From: Siphonodentalium dalli
Lineage: Eukaryota; Mollusca; Scaphopoda; Gadilida; Siphonodentaliidae
Reading direction: 5' to 3'
NCBI GenBank assembly: GCA_032622095.1
Contig: CP136064.1
Location: forward strand, 273,261,614 to 273,325,613
Length of the DNA: 64,000 bases
Part shown: piece by piece, positions 1 through 11,162 of the stretch
How the letters are laid out: the number at the start of each line of letters is the position of its first letter
How positions within the stretch are numbered: the first letter of the stretch is position 1
Position numbers and translations under genes: made by a program
The notes under the pieces: model-generated
What the model saw: only the letters and a program-made list of their open reading frames with translations
What the model was told of the DNA's origin: nothing
Database searches by the model: none

Positions 1-162
1 AGGCTATTTGATACAATAAAGTAGAGACCAATGGAGCCTAGGTGTGAGAGTAATATTGTATATCGGCAGTGATAGTTATACAAACGTCGACTTGACATAG
101 GAAGTGGTGGCATTGAATGTACTTGTATCAAAGATTAAACCATCTATATCTATATTTGCGAA

Positions 163-201
<39 letters not shown>

Positions 202-202
202 G
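163..202. repeat. (CTGT)n microsatellite
   Basis: About ten CTGT units precede a block that begins TGTTCTATAG. The same arrangement (CTGT run, then TTCTATA, then a GGGGTAACT-like stretch) recurs at 1684. The microsatellite therefore seems to be part of a larger dispersed repeat rather than an isolated run. Confidence 0.9.
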
Positions 203-559
203 TTCTATAGAAATTCACAGGGGACCATCTAGATGATGCCAAAGGGATCTACTAGGAGTAACTTTTTACGAGAAAGATAATGGTCAGGGTTAGAATTTTC
301 TAAAGTGACGCCGTTGTTGTCAGGGGCAGAAAATGGGGAGGGGCAGAACAAAAAAATGCCGCCGATTGCCACCAAACTTATACATAATAATCCCCATGAT
401 ATGAGGAATCTAATGGTGTGGTTTAAATATGGCAAAAGTCGCACCGTTCGCGTCAGGGTGCCCGGAAGGGAGGGGGGAGATTTTTTTTCTGTCGCCGATT
501 TCCACCAAACTTATATATAATCATCCCCATGATATGAAAAAACCAACGGTGTGGTTTAA

Positions 560-853
560 AAGTGGCGTCGTTCGAGTCAGGGATGCACGGAAGGGGAGAG
601 CGGCACCAAAATTGAAAAACTAATTTTAGCGCCGATCTCCACCAAATTGATATATATTCTTCTTCATGATATAAGGAATCTAATTGTGCGATTTAACAAC
701 GCCAAACCCATGATATGAAAACAACAACGGTGTGGTTTAAAAGTGGCGTCGTTCGAGTCAGGGATGCACGGAAGGGGAGAGGGGCACCAAAATTGATAAA
801 CTAATTTTAGCGCCGATCTCCACCAAATTGATATATATTCTTCTTCATTATAC
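560..853. repeat. Recent ~180-bp internal duplication
   Basis: The stretch 560-672 is repeated almost exactly at 745-853 (differences such as GAGAGCGG versus GAGAGGGG). This is far more similar than neighbouring monomers, so it is a younger duplication inside the old array. Confidence 0.75.
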
Positions 854-1683
854 AAGGAATCAAATTGTGCGCCTTAACAACGCCAAATTGTTGTCTTTTG
901 GTTGAGAGATTGGGAGGGGGTGGGCACTAAATTTGATAATAATTGGTTTAGTCGCCGATTGCCACCACACTTATACAAAATCATCCCCATGGTATGAGGA
1001 GTATAATGGTGTTGCTTGTATCTGTCAAATGTGGCCTCATTCGAGTCAGAGTTGCATTGAAAGGGACAGTGGCACCAAAATTGATGCACAATTGTTTTGC
1101 GCCAATTTCCACCAAATTGATACACGTTCTTATCCAAGATACGAGGAATCTAATCGTGTGATTTAAAGACGCCATAGATGGGGTTGTGGACTGGCACCAA
1201 ATTTGATAAACAAATTGTTTAGTCGCCGATTATCACCAAACTTATAAACAATCATCTCCATGATATCAGGAGTATAATCATGTGGTTTAAGGATGTCATA
1301 AGTTGGGCCATTCGAGTCAGTGGTGTATAGAGATGAGAGGGACACAACAAATTATATCGATATGTTTAGTGCCGATTTCCACCAGATTGATACATATTCT
1401 TCTCTGTGTAACGAGGAATCTTATCGTGTCGTTTAGATACACCAAATTTGTGCCCTATGGGTGAGAGATATGGGGACCTTAAATTTGATATGAATTTGTA
1501 TACTCGCCAATTTTCACCAATTTCATATATATGCATCTGTAATATCTAATGAGTCTTAGTGTGTGCAGCTTGAGACTGAAATAGGGACGGGAGGGTCACC
1601 AAGACATATACAAAATATTTGTAGTACTAATTACCATCAAATTCAGACACGTTCTTCTCAAATGATACAAGACATCAAAACGT

Positions 1684-1726
1684 GCTGTCTGTTTGTCTGT
1701 CTGTCTGTCTTTCTGTCTGTCTGTGT
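1684..1726. repeat. Second (CTGT)n microsatellite
   Basis: A CTGT run interrupted by TTTG and TTCT. Downstream sequence (1727-1885) matches the sequence after the first run (203-350), including TTTCTAAA-TGACGC and GTCAGGGG. The two are diverged copies of one ~1.5-kb repeat. Confidence 0.85.
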
Positions 1727-2340
1727 GCGTTCTATATATAACTTCACGAGGTACAACGAGATGGCACGAAGGCGTTCTAAGAGGGGTAACTGTTTACAAG
1801 GAAGATAACGGTGCGGGTAAAAAGTTTCTAAAATGACGCTGTTGGTGTCAGGGGAAGAAAAGGGGGAGGTCGGCAAATTTAAAAATATATCGTGAAATAG
1901 TTTTGTCGCCGATTTCCACAAAACGAATACATAATCACCTTCGCAATATGGCGTTGTTCGAGTCAACAATTGATTTAATAAGCTATCTTTAGCCCAGATT
2001 TCCACCAAATTGATATATTATTCTTCTCTATGATACAAGGAACATCATCGTGTGATTTAAAGACGTCAAATTGGCGAGAGATATGGGTCATAACTATTCT
2101 CAGAATTTGTTTAGTTGCTGATTACCACCAAACATAAATATAATCATCGCCAGTATATCATGCATCCTTGAGTCTAATGGGAGTGGTTTAAATATGTCAA
2201 AAGAGGCAAACGCTGGTACAAATTTATTTGGCACCAATTTCCACCGAATTCATACACGTTTTTCTCTAATGATATACCATGAATTAAATCACATTTGGTG
2301 TCGTTTGCGTCGCGGACGGCGAGCGGATATGCACTATCAT

Positions 2341-3299
2341 TGATAAGATTGCTATTCGCCTTTATCTACATATAAGTTATATACAGTCACCCATGCCATC
2401 TCCATATCATTTTAAGTAGTTTTGGACGTTCACATTTCACAATCCCGACATATGGTGACCCACTTAAGTCACTTGAACAATTATATCTTCTTAACTGTCA
2501 TATTTATATGGGAATAGCAATCAGGGCATTCACAAAATGAGCTAGCAAAAAGAGATAAATAGAATAAGCATTAAGCGTATATTTATCATTCTATGCAAAC
2601 TGAGAGACCCCGTACCGTCAGAGGATTACATATATATTATAACAAAATTGAGTCTGTTCCATTCAATACAGTTTCCATAAAAAAGTTACAATTTGTCAAG
2701 AGATATGGAAGGCCTGTTCAAAAATAGTCGCCACAGCGTGCAGTCAAATATAGTTTCTTCTGATATACAAGAAAATGCAGTTAGTAGCATAAGACTTTTC
2801 AGGATCCTCCCAATACTGCACATCTGACAAGGTTTTATAACAGACTCCTCGACTGACATAAACAACTCAAAATCTCGCTCTGTGCCTGGCACATGTAGCT
2901 AATATTTGTGCGCATCAACATTTCGTTTAAACTGAGAATATTTAGCCAATATATAGCACCATGAACAGAGGAGCAACTGGACATTTGTTTGAAACATCTG
3001 TATCTTCATGGAGATAGCCAGGTGTCCTCGAGAACTTAGTCCAACCCACTAAATTGATTGATACATCTCAATATTTGAAACCCAATTATCATCTTGTATC
3101 GAACTGATGTGTTTATGATGTTCATGTATGATATTATAACGTCTAATGTAAACGCAGTTGTAAATAAATACATACTTCATTATTGTTGGAACGGATTAAT
3201 CACGACAAACAGAATGACAATTGACAAGGTGAGCCACTACTTATATCCCATGACTGTAATAATAATGTTTTATGATGCTCTTTGAATATACAATTTATG
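2341..3299. other. No recognised feature
   Basis: AT-rich sequence with only short open frames. I see no repeat, coding signature or RNA. Confidence 0.5.
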
Positions 3300-3317
3300 A
3301 GAAAACGTATAACACTT

Positions 3318-3413
3318 TTAAGCAAGAGCATTCTCTATCCCCAACAAATATCCACAGCATACAGAAGGTTTCTCATCGCATTTACCTGGGCAACGCCGGG
3401 TAACCCTGCTAGT
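3318..3413 (+). mobile_element. Helitron-like 3' terminus
   Basis: An imperfect hairpin at 3385-3400 (CCTGGGCAACGCCGGG) is followed 8 nt later by CTAG at 3409-3412 and then T. A hairpin just upstream of CTRR, with T as the next host base, is the 3' signature of Helitrons. No 5' end or Rep/helicase is visible, so only a remnant or non-autonomous copy is supported. Confidence 0.5.
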
Positions 3414-4570
3414 AATAAATAAAAACAAAGGCAATCGTTGTCGAGACACTAGTTTTATTAAGGAGACGCACGTTTTGCAAAAATCCAGCCAAAACAATGG
3501 CAAGAGAATTTCAACAAAGAATTTATCTGGATTTATCTGCCGAAATATCTTGAATTTCACTGTATATGGAATCTGAGCAATTACTAAGAGAGGACAAAAC
3601 AATGGATTTTAATACATTGGAGAGGTTGAAATTGTTATTGTGTTGCTTGTCCCGTACGGCAGCAAGACCTGCTAGAATAATTAATTATTTCACACAACAC
3701 TCCAATCACTAAATGGCTTATTGTATTGGCTCCATGACAGGAGGCTTCATGTGTATCATAATGTTGAGTTAGACTTTTAATTGCATAATAGCATCATACC
3801 CCATATATTATAATGAAGAATAAAGCAGTCACAACTATTCCAGCCCAATGAACACAAATCAATCATCTGGAATTAGGCCACAGAGATATGGTGGTCAGCT
3901 TTAACTTGGTTATGAATCCATGACACAAAACAAATCTCAGCCCAAGTTTTCATTGATCAAATGATCAAAATACAGAAAATTAGTAGTGGGTAGTTGCCTT
4001 TCTAATGGAAAATAGTCATTAAATTTCACAAATAAAGAATAATGAAGTCTTTTCTCATGAACTTCATATACGATATCATGGCGTGCGTGCTTAACTTTGA
4101 ATTAGCAATGTTGTTATGGATATCTAAACGACTCCCGTGAACTGTTTAATGATGCTGCACGCTTATTATATTGTCTTTAATAAAATACATACTAAGTATA
4201 GCATGTACCCACTTAACAACTTCAAAATTAGATTTTATGATTTTATGACAAAGCCACTGCACACATTTGACGAATGTAACATCAAAATGATATTGTCGAA
4301 ACAATTAACAACAATGGACATACCATTCGCAAAACAGGGCACGTAAACTATACAAACATGTAAACAAACAATCCACCAGAACAAGTCGCCCATAGACAAA
4401 CGAGAATGATTTTGCTATCGAGAGTCACTATAATTTATTTATATAATAGATTGATTTGTGTTCTGACAACGTTGATGGACATGCAATTAACACACCAACT
4501 GACAAAGTTATTCGCTTTGCATAGACACTTTAAATGATTAATATTACAGCACTGCTTGTTCATGGCGACG
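3414..4570. other. No recognised feature
   Basis: AT-rich sequence. A CTAGAA after a short hairpin near 3655-3680 resembles the previous terminus but lacks the trailing T. Nothing else could be supported. Confidence 0.45.
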
Positions 4571-4574
4571 CTGT

Positions 4575-4660
4575 TTGTTTGTTTGTTTTTTTTTTTTTTT
4601 GTAACATTTATTGTGTCTCCCAATATATATATATATATATATATCTATATATATATACAG
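4575..4660. repeat. GTTT/T tract and (AT)n
   Basis: A GTTTGTTTGTTT run passes into about 15 T, then (AT)n at 4624-4658 broken by a single C. Confidence 0.85.
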
Positions 4661-5421
4661 TATTGAGAATTAAATGATGATGTGGAGGTAATGAATGATG
4701 AGGGAGTAACCACTGGGGACTTGAGCACAAGTTATGCAACATAGATTATAAAGTTCCTCTCCCCATATTATATCGCATATACGTATAAGTTTGTAAATCA
4801 ATGTGTAGATGGTGCCACGTTGGACAGTCCTTATAATTTCATGTGGGATGGGTGGGGTAATTTATTAAACATGGGTGATGGTAATGTATTGGTACAGGAT
4901 AAATCGCGGTACTTTGTCGGTACACTTGAATATTTGTATCAACTCGGGGTCATGAAAACCGTTCCGATTGTGAAATGTATGATTGAACTATTTCGAAGAG
5001 TCTAGAGTATGATATCCAAAGAGAATGTTCTGAATTGAAAGTATGGTAATGGTTACACATCTAAGGCGGTCGGCCATTGTAGATATAATGTTATTATATT
5101 TCGGACAGTACAAAAAGCAATGGAACTCATCTTCTAGTGGATATCCAAATGTGCATTGAGTGGTGGTTGTATATAGTTAAAGTAATTGTCAAAGTTTAAG
5201 TCGATGTGTTCTATGTAGTATACATGTCCATGGATTTATGATGGTCGGTGTTTTATGACCAGCTACTATAAGACAATAGGGTTTTGACTAGAACGTAAAT
5301 GGCAACAAATTAATTTGATGTCCTTTTTATATATCACTGATACCACCAGCTGTGAATTGCCAGCATTCCAACCCAATGATATTTATTATTTTGAATTTGA
5401 TGTAATACGAATGCGAATGCT
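4661..5421. other. No recognised feature
   Basis: A 61-codon open frame at 4820-5005 has no recognisable motif. Otherwise plain AT-rich sequence. Confidence 0.45.
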
Positions 5422-5425
5422 TTAA

Positions 5426-6008
5426 AGGGGTACTGTACGCCATTTTCATTAAATTTCCGGTGACAACAACGATCTAATATCGATAATATATAGAAACATA
5501 AGTAATTTGAGTCGAAGATGTATTCTGTAAACGCTCAGGTTAATGGCTATCTTAAAATTTTAATAATTTAATAGTTAATAATTTGATATAAATTGAATTT
5601 ATGACTGGAGCCATAAAATGGCGTCAATTAAATTACGAATTACCGTAATCAAAAATAGTAATTGAGGGTTACTGGATTTTTAAACCGATCGCACACACGA
5701 TTGCTTAAAATATTATGATGATACGGGGAGAACACTCAAGCCACTCACTGACTAGCGACGATACAATAACTTAAATGATTATATGGGACTAGTATGCATA
5801 TAATATAACTTTTATTTGATTCATTTGGTTGAAAACTTTACAAAAATTACTCGACAACGACAATTTGTATTTTTGCATTCCGGTAAATTTGTCATCCGTA
5901 ACATGACTTCGTACTCAACAGACTTTCAAATAATGGAAAAATTGTTACCTTATTCTCCGACTCGGAGACTATAGAAACCAACAACAACATGTGGCGTACA
6001 GTACCCCT
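5426..6008. mobile_element. 583-bp TTAA-type MITE
   Basis: The left end AGGGGTACTGTACGCCA (5426-5442) is the exact reverse complement of the right end (5992-6008), a perfect 17-bp terminal inverted repeat. TTAA flanks both sides (5422-5425 and 6009-6012) as a target duplication. The interior has no open frame of note. TTAA targets plus AGG termini fit the Kolobok/T2 group, whose TTAAAGGRR ends are known from Xenopus MITEs; piggyBac-type mobilisation is the alternative. Transposase must be supplied from elsewhere. Confidence 0.85.
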
Positions 6009-6094
6009 TTAATAACTCAATAATGAAATAACATGAAATAGGAGATGAGGAAGAAACATTTATACAGTATTTACAACAAAGTCATCATCGTCTT

Positions 6095-6545
6095 CAGTTT
6101 GTCTGCATCGTCATCATCATCATCATCATTACGCAGACTTCGTCGTAATTACAACCGTCATCTTTATTATGATCATCAGCATCATAATCATCATCATCAT
6201 CATCGTGCATTGTCATAATCATCATCATTGTTTTCTTCTTCTTCTTCTTCTTCTTCTTCTCATACTTTGTTGTCATCATTAGTATGTTTATCATCATCGT
6301 CACCACCGTCGTCGTCGCCATCATCATCGTCCTCGTCTCGGATATCGTCAGCATCCTCATCTATCATCATCATCATCATCGTCGTCGTCGTCATCATCCT
6401 CACCATCATCACCGCTGTAATCATTAGTATGTTTACCATGATCGTCATCACCATCATCATCATCATCGCCATCATCATCATCATCACCATTATCTTCGTT
6501 ATCAGAATCAGCTTTGTCATTGTCGTTAGTATCGCCATGGCGTCA
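6095..6545. repeat. (TCA/TCG/TCT)n trinucleotide block
   Basis: About 450 bp of imperfect trinucleotide repeats (ATC/CAT with CTT at 6234-6260). Long low-complexity frames on both strands are a by-product. The block is the reverse-strand equivalent of the GAT-rich block at 36268-36600. Confidence 0.9.
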
Positions 6546-7576
6546 TAACCATTATCATCGTCATCACCAGTCGCTATTTGTCCATCCTTTTCAGTCCTAC
6601 ATAATCGGAATACCTTAACACTTTCTGTGTTTCTCGTGGCTAATAGTCCGTATAATTTCCATCTAGATAGTATCTTGGTATATATTCCTATCTCGCCCCC
6701 TCCAATGACTTACAAATGGGTACAAGGTGATATTCACCATTCGCGTCTACCTTTCTACATATAGTGAATTCATTGCCACGTTTGTGAGCCTTACCCCATC
6801 AACTAGTTACAACATATAGTCTATGATTGGCACTTCTAAATAGCATGATATTATGAGATAGATCACGAGGTACATTTAAAAATACAGGTAAGTATCATAG
6901 CCAAATTCCCTTTTAAAGTTCCGATAAACATGACTACGTGAAGAGTTATCGATGTCGTACCACCATTTTTTGATACATTGATATCTGACAATATTCTCAA
7001 TATTATTATGTCATGTTATTATGTTATTATGTCATGACTTGAAATGTTCAATCCATAATTGTGTGATTGTGTGAATCTATTAGTCCCATAAGAAGGCGCA
7101 CCATTCGTGAATTTTCAAAAAATATCAATTTCAAACAATCAATTTGAAGGGCAAATCAATATCCTGTATAACTAATGTATGGTATAGTACTATAGCAACA
7201 CCTATTCATCCTCACAATATGATATATATATATATATGTTCAAATTATGTAAACAGGTTGGTTTTAAAAAAAACCAGATGTGTGTGGTGGGTCGATAAGA
7301 GAGGAAATATTTAAACAAAAACCACAAATAATTATCTAAACTATGAACTCAACTAGGGTATGCACTCAGTCTACCATCTGAAATCATGACTGTCTGCGTG
7401 AAATTATATCAAGCATTTTTCATTGCATATTTTTTTAGCAGCAATTTGCAGAACTATTTTGTTATCGCGTGAAGGACCAAAAAAACATAAAACAACATAC
7501 ATTTTATTCGACAACGTTTTCAATAATGTGGGCATGGTCTCCTAGTATTAACTGCAAGAACCGGTGGATGGCACAC
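6546..7576. other. No recognised feature
   Basis: AT-rich sequence with a short (AT)n at 7219-7236. No gene or repeat element seen. Confidence 0.45.
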
Positions 7577-8040
7577 ATATCAATATGCAACATGTCCTCA
7601 TTCAAATACATTCATATTGAACGTATATCAAAAACAACCCCAAAACGCCTATATTGGCATTATTTTAATCTGAAAGCTCTATATGAACGTAAATTGGGCA
7701 CGAACACAGTCGATTCTGAAATAAGTCCATAGTGAGCGCGTGTCGCAGTGAAACCACATTATAAAGGGCGTGATCTGTTATATCGTGTCGATTAAAAAGT
7801 TATTATTAAATAATGTCAATACGAGACTGTTTTGTATGGTATGCATCATATACGCCCGACACGGACGCATTTATAATATGAATAAACCCATATAATTATA
7901 CGGCTATTTTCGTGCCCCATTTATGTTCACATAGAGCATAATTCAGTTTCAAATAAGGTCTATACGAGTGTATTTGGGGTTTTGGAATACGTTCAATTTG
8001 AATGTATTTTCAAGCGAACAGGCTGTAATACATATAGCCT
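7577..8040. mobile_element. Imperfect long inverted repeat
   Basis: Left arm 7577-7711 and right arm 7902-8040 are imperfect reverse complements around a ~190-bp spacer. Shared blocks include ATTGAACGTAT, CCAAAA-CCCAAA and GGGCACGAA. Arms are perhaps 70-75 percent matched. The arms keep weak similarity outwards, so termini and target duplication cannot be fixed. It is probably an aged foldback or TIR element. The 87-codon frame at 7469-7732 lies mostly in the left arm and is not taken as a gene. Confidence 0.55.
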
Positions 8041-8739
8041 GTTCTCCTATAAACTTATTTAAAACACACGATACAAGCCCGTATAGGATTACAATCTGAA
8101 TTAAACACCATGTGAACCTAAATGGGACACTATACAAAAAGTCGTATATGAACTTATTTCAATTCGAAAAATAAGCTCATATTGACACTATTTAATCTAC
8201 TTGTTTTCATCGGCACGTACTAGATGAACACTCTTTACGATGCGTTTACTGCGCCCCGCGCCATTCAATGAAATAACGGGTTTCTGTTGACATCCCCAAA
8301 ATTATGGGCGTGGATATATCTTGGGTTTTACCCAAGAAATCTTTTGACCATGACCAGTCCCTGGAATTAGCAACGACATTCAGCAATGTTGTCGCTAAAT
8401 TAATAGCGACGGCGTCGCAATAATCTCAGTATAACTTATATACGGTCATTATTCCCTATCCCAACGTGTTAATCTATTGCTATCGTAGATCATGCCATGA
8501 ATCTTTACTCTGGCTATAACGCCTGTAGAGATCATATTCCTCCAGTGCAAACCTTGGAACTTTTTGAAGTTCTGACAGGGATTATTATAAAATCAAAACA
8601 ATGACGCGGGGAATACATTTTTCAATTATTTAAGAAATATCTCTTGTTTAGATTAAGGTTATGCACTTATAACCGAAAAGCATGAAGACAAATTATTATA
8701 GCAAATTATCTTCAAACTTTTCAGTTATGACTCATAACC
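8041..8739. other. No recognised feature
   Basis: No coding or repeat signature seen. Confidence 0.4.
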
Positions 8740-8743
8740 TTCA

Positions 8744-9236
8744 AGGTACGGTTGGCCTTGGCGGTGGGTATCCTGTGAAAATATTTCCACCCGTCAAAAA
8801 CCGCCACAAACAGAAAGAACAACAAAATGTAGACGGACTTTGTCCGTATACAAATAAGAAATATCGCATACACAGTATGTTATTGTTATATCTTTTACCA
8901 TTGTTATGTAAACAAAAGCATAAAAAGTTACTTTTCTGGTGTTTGTTTATACTATGATGGTAAACATAAAGAGCGTTCTTTGTTGGTGAATTCCTGATAT
9001 GGAACGAATAAAGAGCATTTATGCCATTTATGTGTGATTAGCCAGCATCATTGTGCTGTCTTCTGTAACACAATCAGGCTCTTGCTTAGGTAAAATATAG
9101 TACTCTTTATGATAACATGCTGTTTACGCGATGGTCATGGTATATATGAACGAAACTGTATGCGTTTTAATGTTTTTCTGTTTACGGTGATTGGAACAAA
9201 TATGAATATTTTCGACAACTAAGGCCTCACGTGCCT
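8744..9236 (+). mobile_element. TTAA-family MITE, copy 1
   Basis: A 493-bp element beginning AGGTACGGTTGGCC and ending GGCCTCACGTGCCT. The right flank is TTAA (9237-9240); the left flank is TTCA (8740-8743), one change from TTAA. The same element recurs in the opposite orientation at 14854, 18601 and 60800. The short frame beginning near 8682 comes from this element and recurs with copy 2, so it is not a host gene. Confidence 0.85.
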
Positions 9237-9240
9237 TTAA

Positions 9241-9754
9241 TCGAAAGAGTTGGCTATTTTGAATACTTTTGACAGTTGCCTAGGACTATAGCTACTCAAA
9301 TTATGGAGCAGGAAGTAGTTGCACGCCTTGAAAACTGGTGACACAAAATCATTTACTGCAAAAGTCATTCTTAAAGAAATGACATGAGGACAAATTAGTA
9401 TTTTCGATCATACAGTTAACTTGACCTTGACCTCACGCCAAAATGTTATAACCAGCTGAAAGAAGTATCTCTCTTGAACATGCATGTATTACGTATCACA
9501 TTCCGTACAACGTGTGTTGGGACATCTGTTAACTTTGTTAACCCTACCCCAATATTTAAACACTTCTTATTCTCGTAGTGGTACTTCCGCCAATTTTTGT
9601 GGCATCAAGGTATAGGATCTAGCTTGGTATCATGTGTTTTCTAAGGCAAGAGGTACCAAGCTTGCGAAAAATCAGAATGGCATTTTGCCCACAAGTTTGG
9701 TACCATCAAGCTCATATTTACCCAAGTGGCTCATAGACTAATATTCATGATGTA
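9241..9754. other. Spacer with a short direct repeat
   Basis: AAAAGTCATTCTTAAAGAAA near 9360 recurs just beyond the next element (10870-10889). Nothing else recognised. Confidence 0.45.
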
Positions 9755-10869
9755 AGGGTGCATTTACACTGATATAGAACTGTATACAGATCTGTATGAA
9801 GTCACGTGTCGCGCATTACTGTGATCACAATATGATTAATAATAGTGAACGCGCGCTGATCAGTACTCTGGCAATTGACAATTCATTACGAGTCGTGTCA
9901 ATTTAGGCCAGACATAAAAATGGATCAACTATCAGCAGACAACAGCGATTTGGTATGTGCCGCATGTTTTTAAAGTGTATCCTTATACCACTTGATAATG
10001 GTTCGAAGAAAGAATGAAAATCGCATAGGAATACACAACAAACAACCGTGTGCACAAATAGAGAGGTTAGAGAGCACCCATATAGCTTTAGATGGCGATT
10101 CCACCAATATTTAGGATTTCAGGTGATCATCTATATATCTATAGGTCTCCTGTTTGACACCATCTGGGCGGTGGCCATTTTGGATCTGTATGGAATGGGT
10201 ATCCACCCTACAACACCCTTTATTTGAACAAATGTAGTAACAATTCCAACTGATGACAATTCCAATGGCAATGTTGACCAAATGTAGGACAATATTTTTT
10301 TCTTAAATTAACTAGCAGTTTTTGACTGGCCACGGGGAGGGACCAGGACACAATCTTTTCAAGTGTTGGAAATTCCAACCTGACACCCGTCCCAATAAGG
10401 TTTGGAAAACTTCCAGCTGATGGCCATTCCAGCCCAAAATTTATGCAAATATTGGTCCGAGAACAATACCCCCCCCCCCCCAATATAATGTTTGAAAATC
10501 AAACTACCAGCTCATGTTCAACCTATTGTTAGTTTGGAAATTACAACTAATGTTGTGTCAGGTATGAAATTTCAAACTGTTGAAAATTTTGACCAAAGTT
10601 GCCACGTCCCTGTCCGTGTTCAATATTCGAAATACACGGGTTGAAATGACAACGAACGCTAAAACACATTCGCCAAGCCCGAGTAACACTTAATCAAAAC
10701 CGATTTGCCTGTCACAATGCTTCGGCGTTGACCGTGACGTATAGCGGACACAATTTTTGCTCACACGAACTAATACCGTTTTCTTTCTGTGTGCATTTCT
10801 ATATCAACCCGTTTACACTAGTCTGCGTGTAGATCTGTGTACAGTTCTATAGCAATGTAAATGCACCCT
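9755..10869. mobile_element. 1.1-kb TIR element
   Basis: The left end AGGGTGCATTTACA is matched by the reverse complement of the right end. Matching continues for ~45 bp with few mismatches, through TATAGAACTGTA and ACAGATCT. No clear target duplication: TA abuts both ends but shifted by one base. There is no transposase frame; an 87-codon frame and a C tract (10470-10482) lie inside. I read it as a non-autonomous DNA transposon of undetermined superfamily. Confidence 0.7.
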
Positions 10870-10968
10870 AAAAGTCATTCTTAAAGAAAGGAACAGTAAA
10901 ATATTGCATGTTACAAAATCTAGCTCATAATTATCCACAAACATTTCATTTCGAATATAAATTAGGCG

Positions 10969-11162
10969 TAAATTGCACGTATATTTGAAAATTGAAGCAT
11001 CAATAATTGTTTTATTTCAAATATATATGGTAGGTAAATTGCACGTATATTTGAAATTTGAAGCATCCATAATTGTTTTATTTCAAATATATATGGTAGG
11101 TAAATTTCACGAATATTTGAAAATCAAAGCACTCAGAAATGTGTCATTAATGTTTCCAAATT
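10969..11162. repeat. 66-bp minisatellite, ~2.9 copies
   Basis: Copies start at 10969, 11035 and 11101 with TAAATTGCACGTATATTTGA (third copy TTTCAC). Because 66 is divisible by three, a 63-codon frame runs through all copies; it is a by-product. Each unit carries a small inverted repeat (ATATTTGAAA and TTTCAAATAT). Confidence 0.85.

Larger units (their letters stand above)
355..2290. repeat. Degenerate ~135-bp tandem array
   Basis: A motif like GCCGATTTCCACCAAA recurs near 360, 495, 632, 812, 952, 1100, 1225, 1370, 1503, 1907, 1993, 2120 and 2230, mostly 125-150 bp apart. It is followed by a GATATGAGGAATCTAAT-like stretch and then by GTGTGGTTTAA. Two monomer flavours (AAACTTATAC and AAATTGATAC after CCACC) tend to alternate, so the unit may be a ~270-bp dimer. 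Copies are strongly diverged. The short open frames here change frame between copies and look non-coding. Confidence 0.75.

Noticed and set aside
3655-3680. Another Helitron end (hairpin then CTAG)
   Set aside because: The base after CTAG is A, not T, and the stem is short.
6228-6548. Ser/Ile-rich protein, and Met-rich on the other strand
   Set aside because: Translation of a TCA/TCT microsatellite.
10969-11162. Small repetitive protein
   Set aside because: The frame exists because the 66-bp repeat length is divisible by three; no start context or domain.
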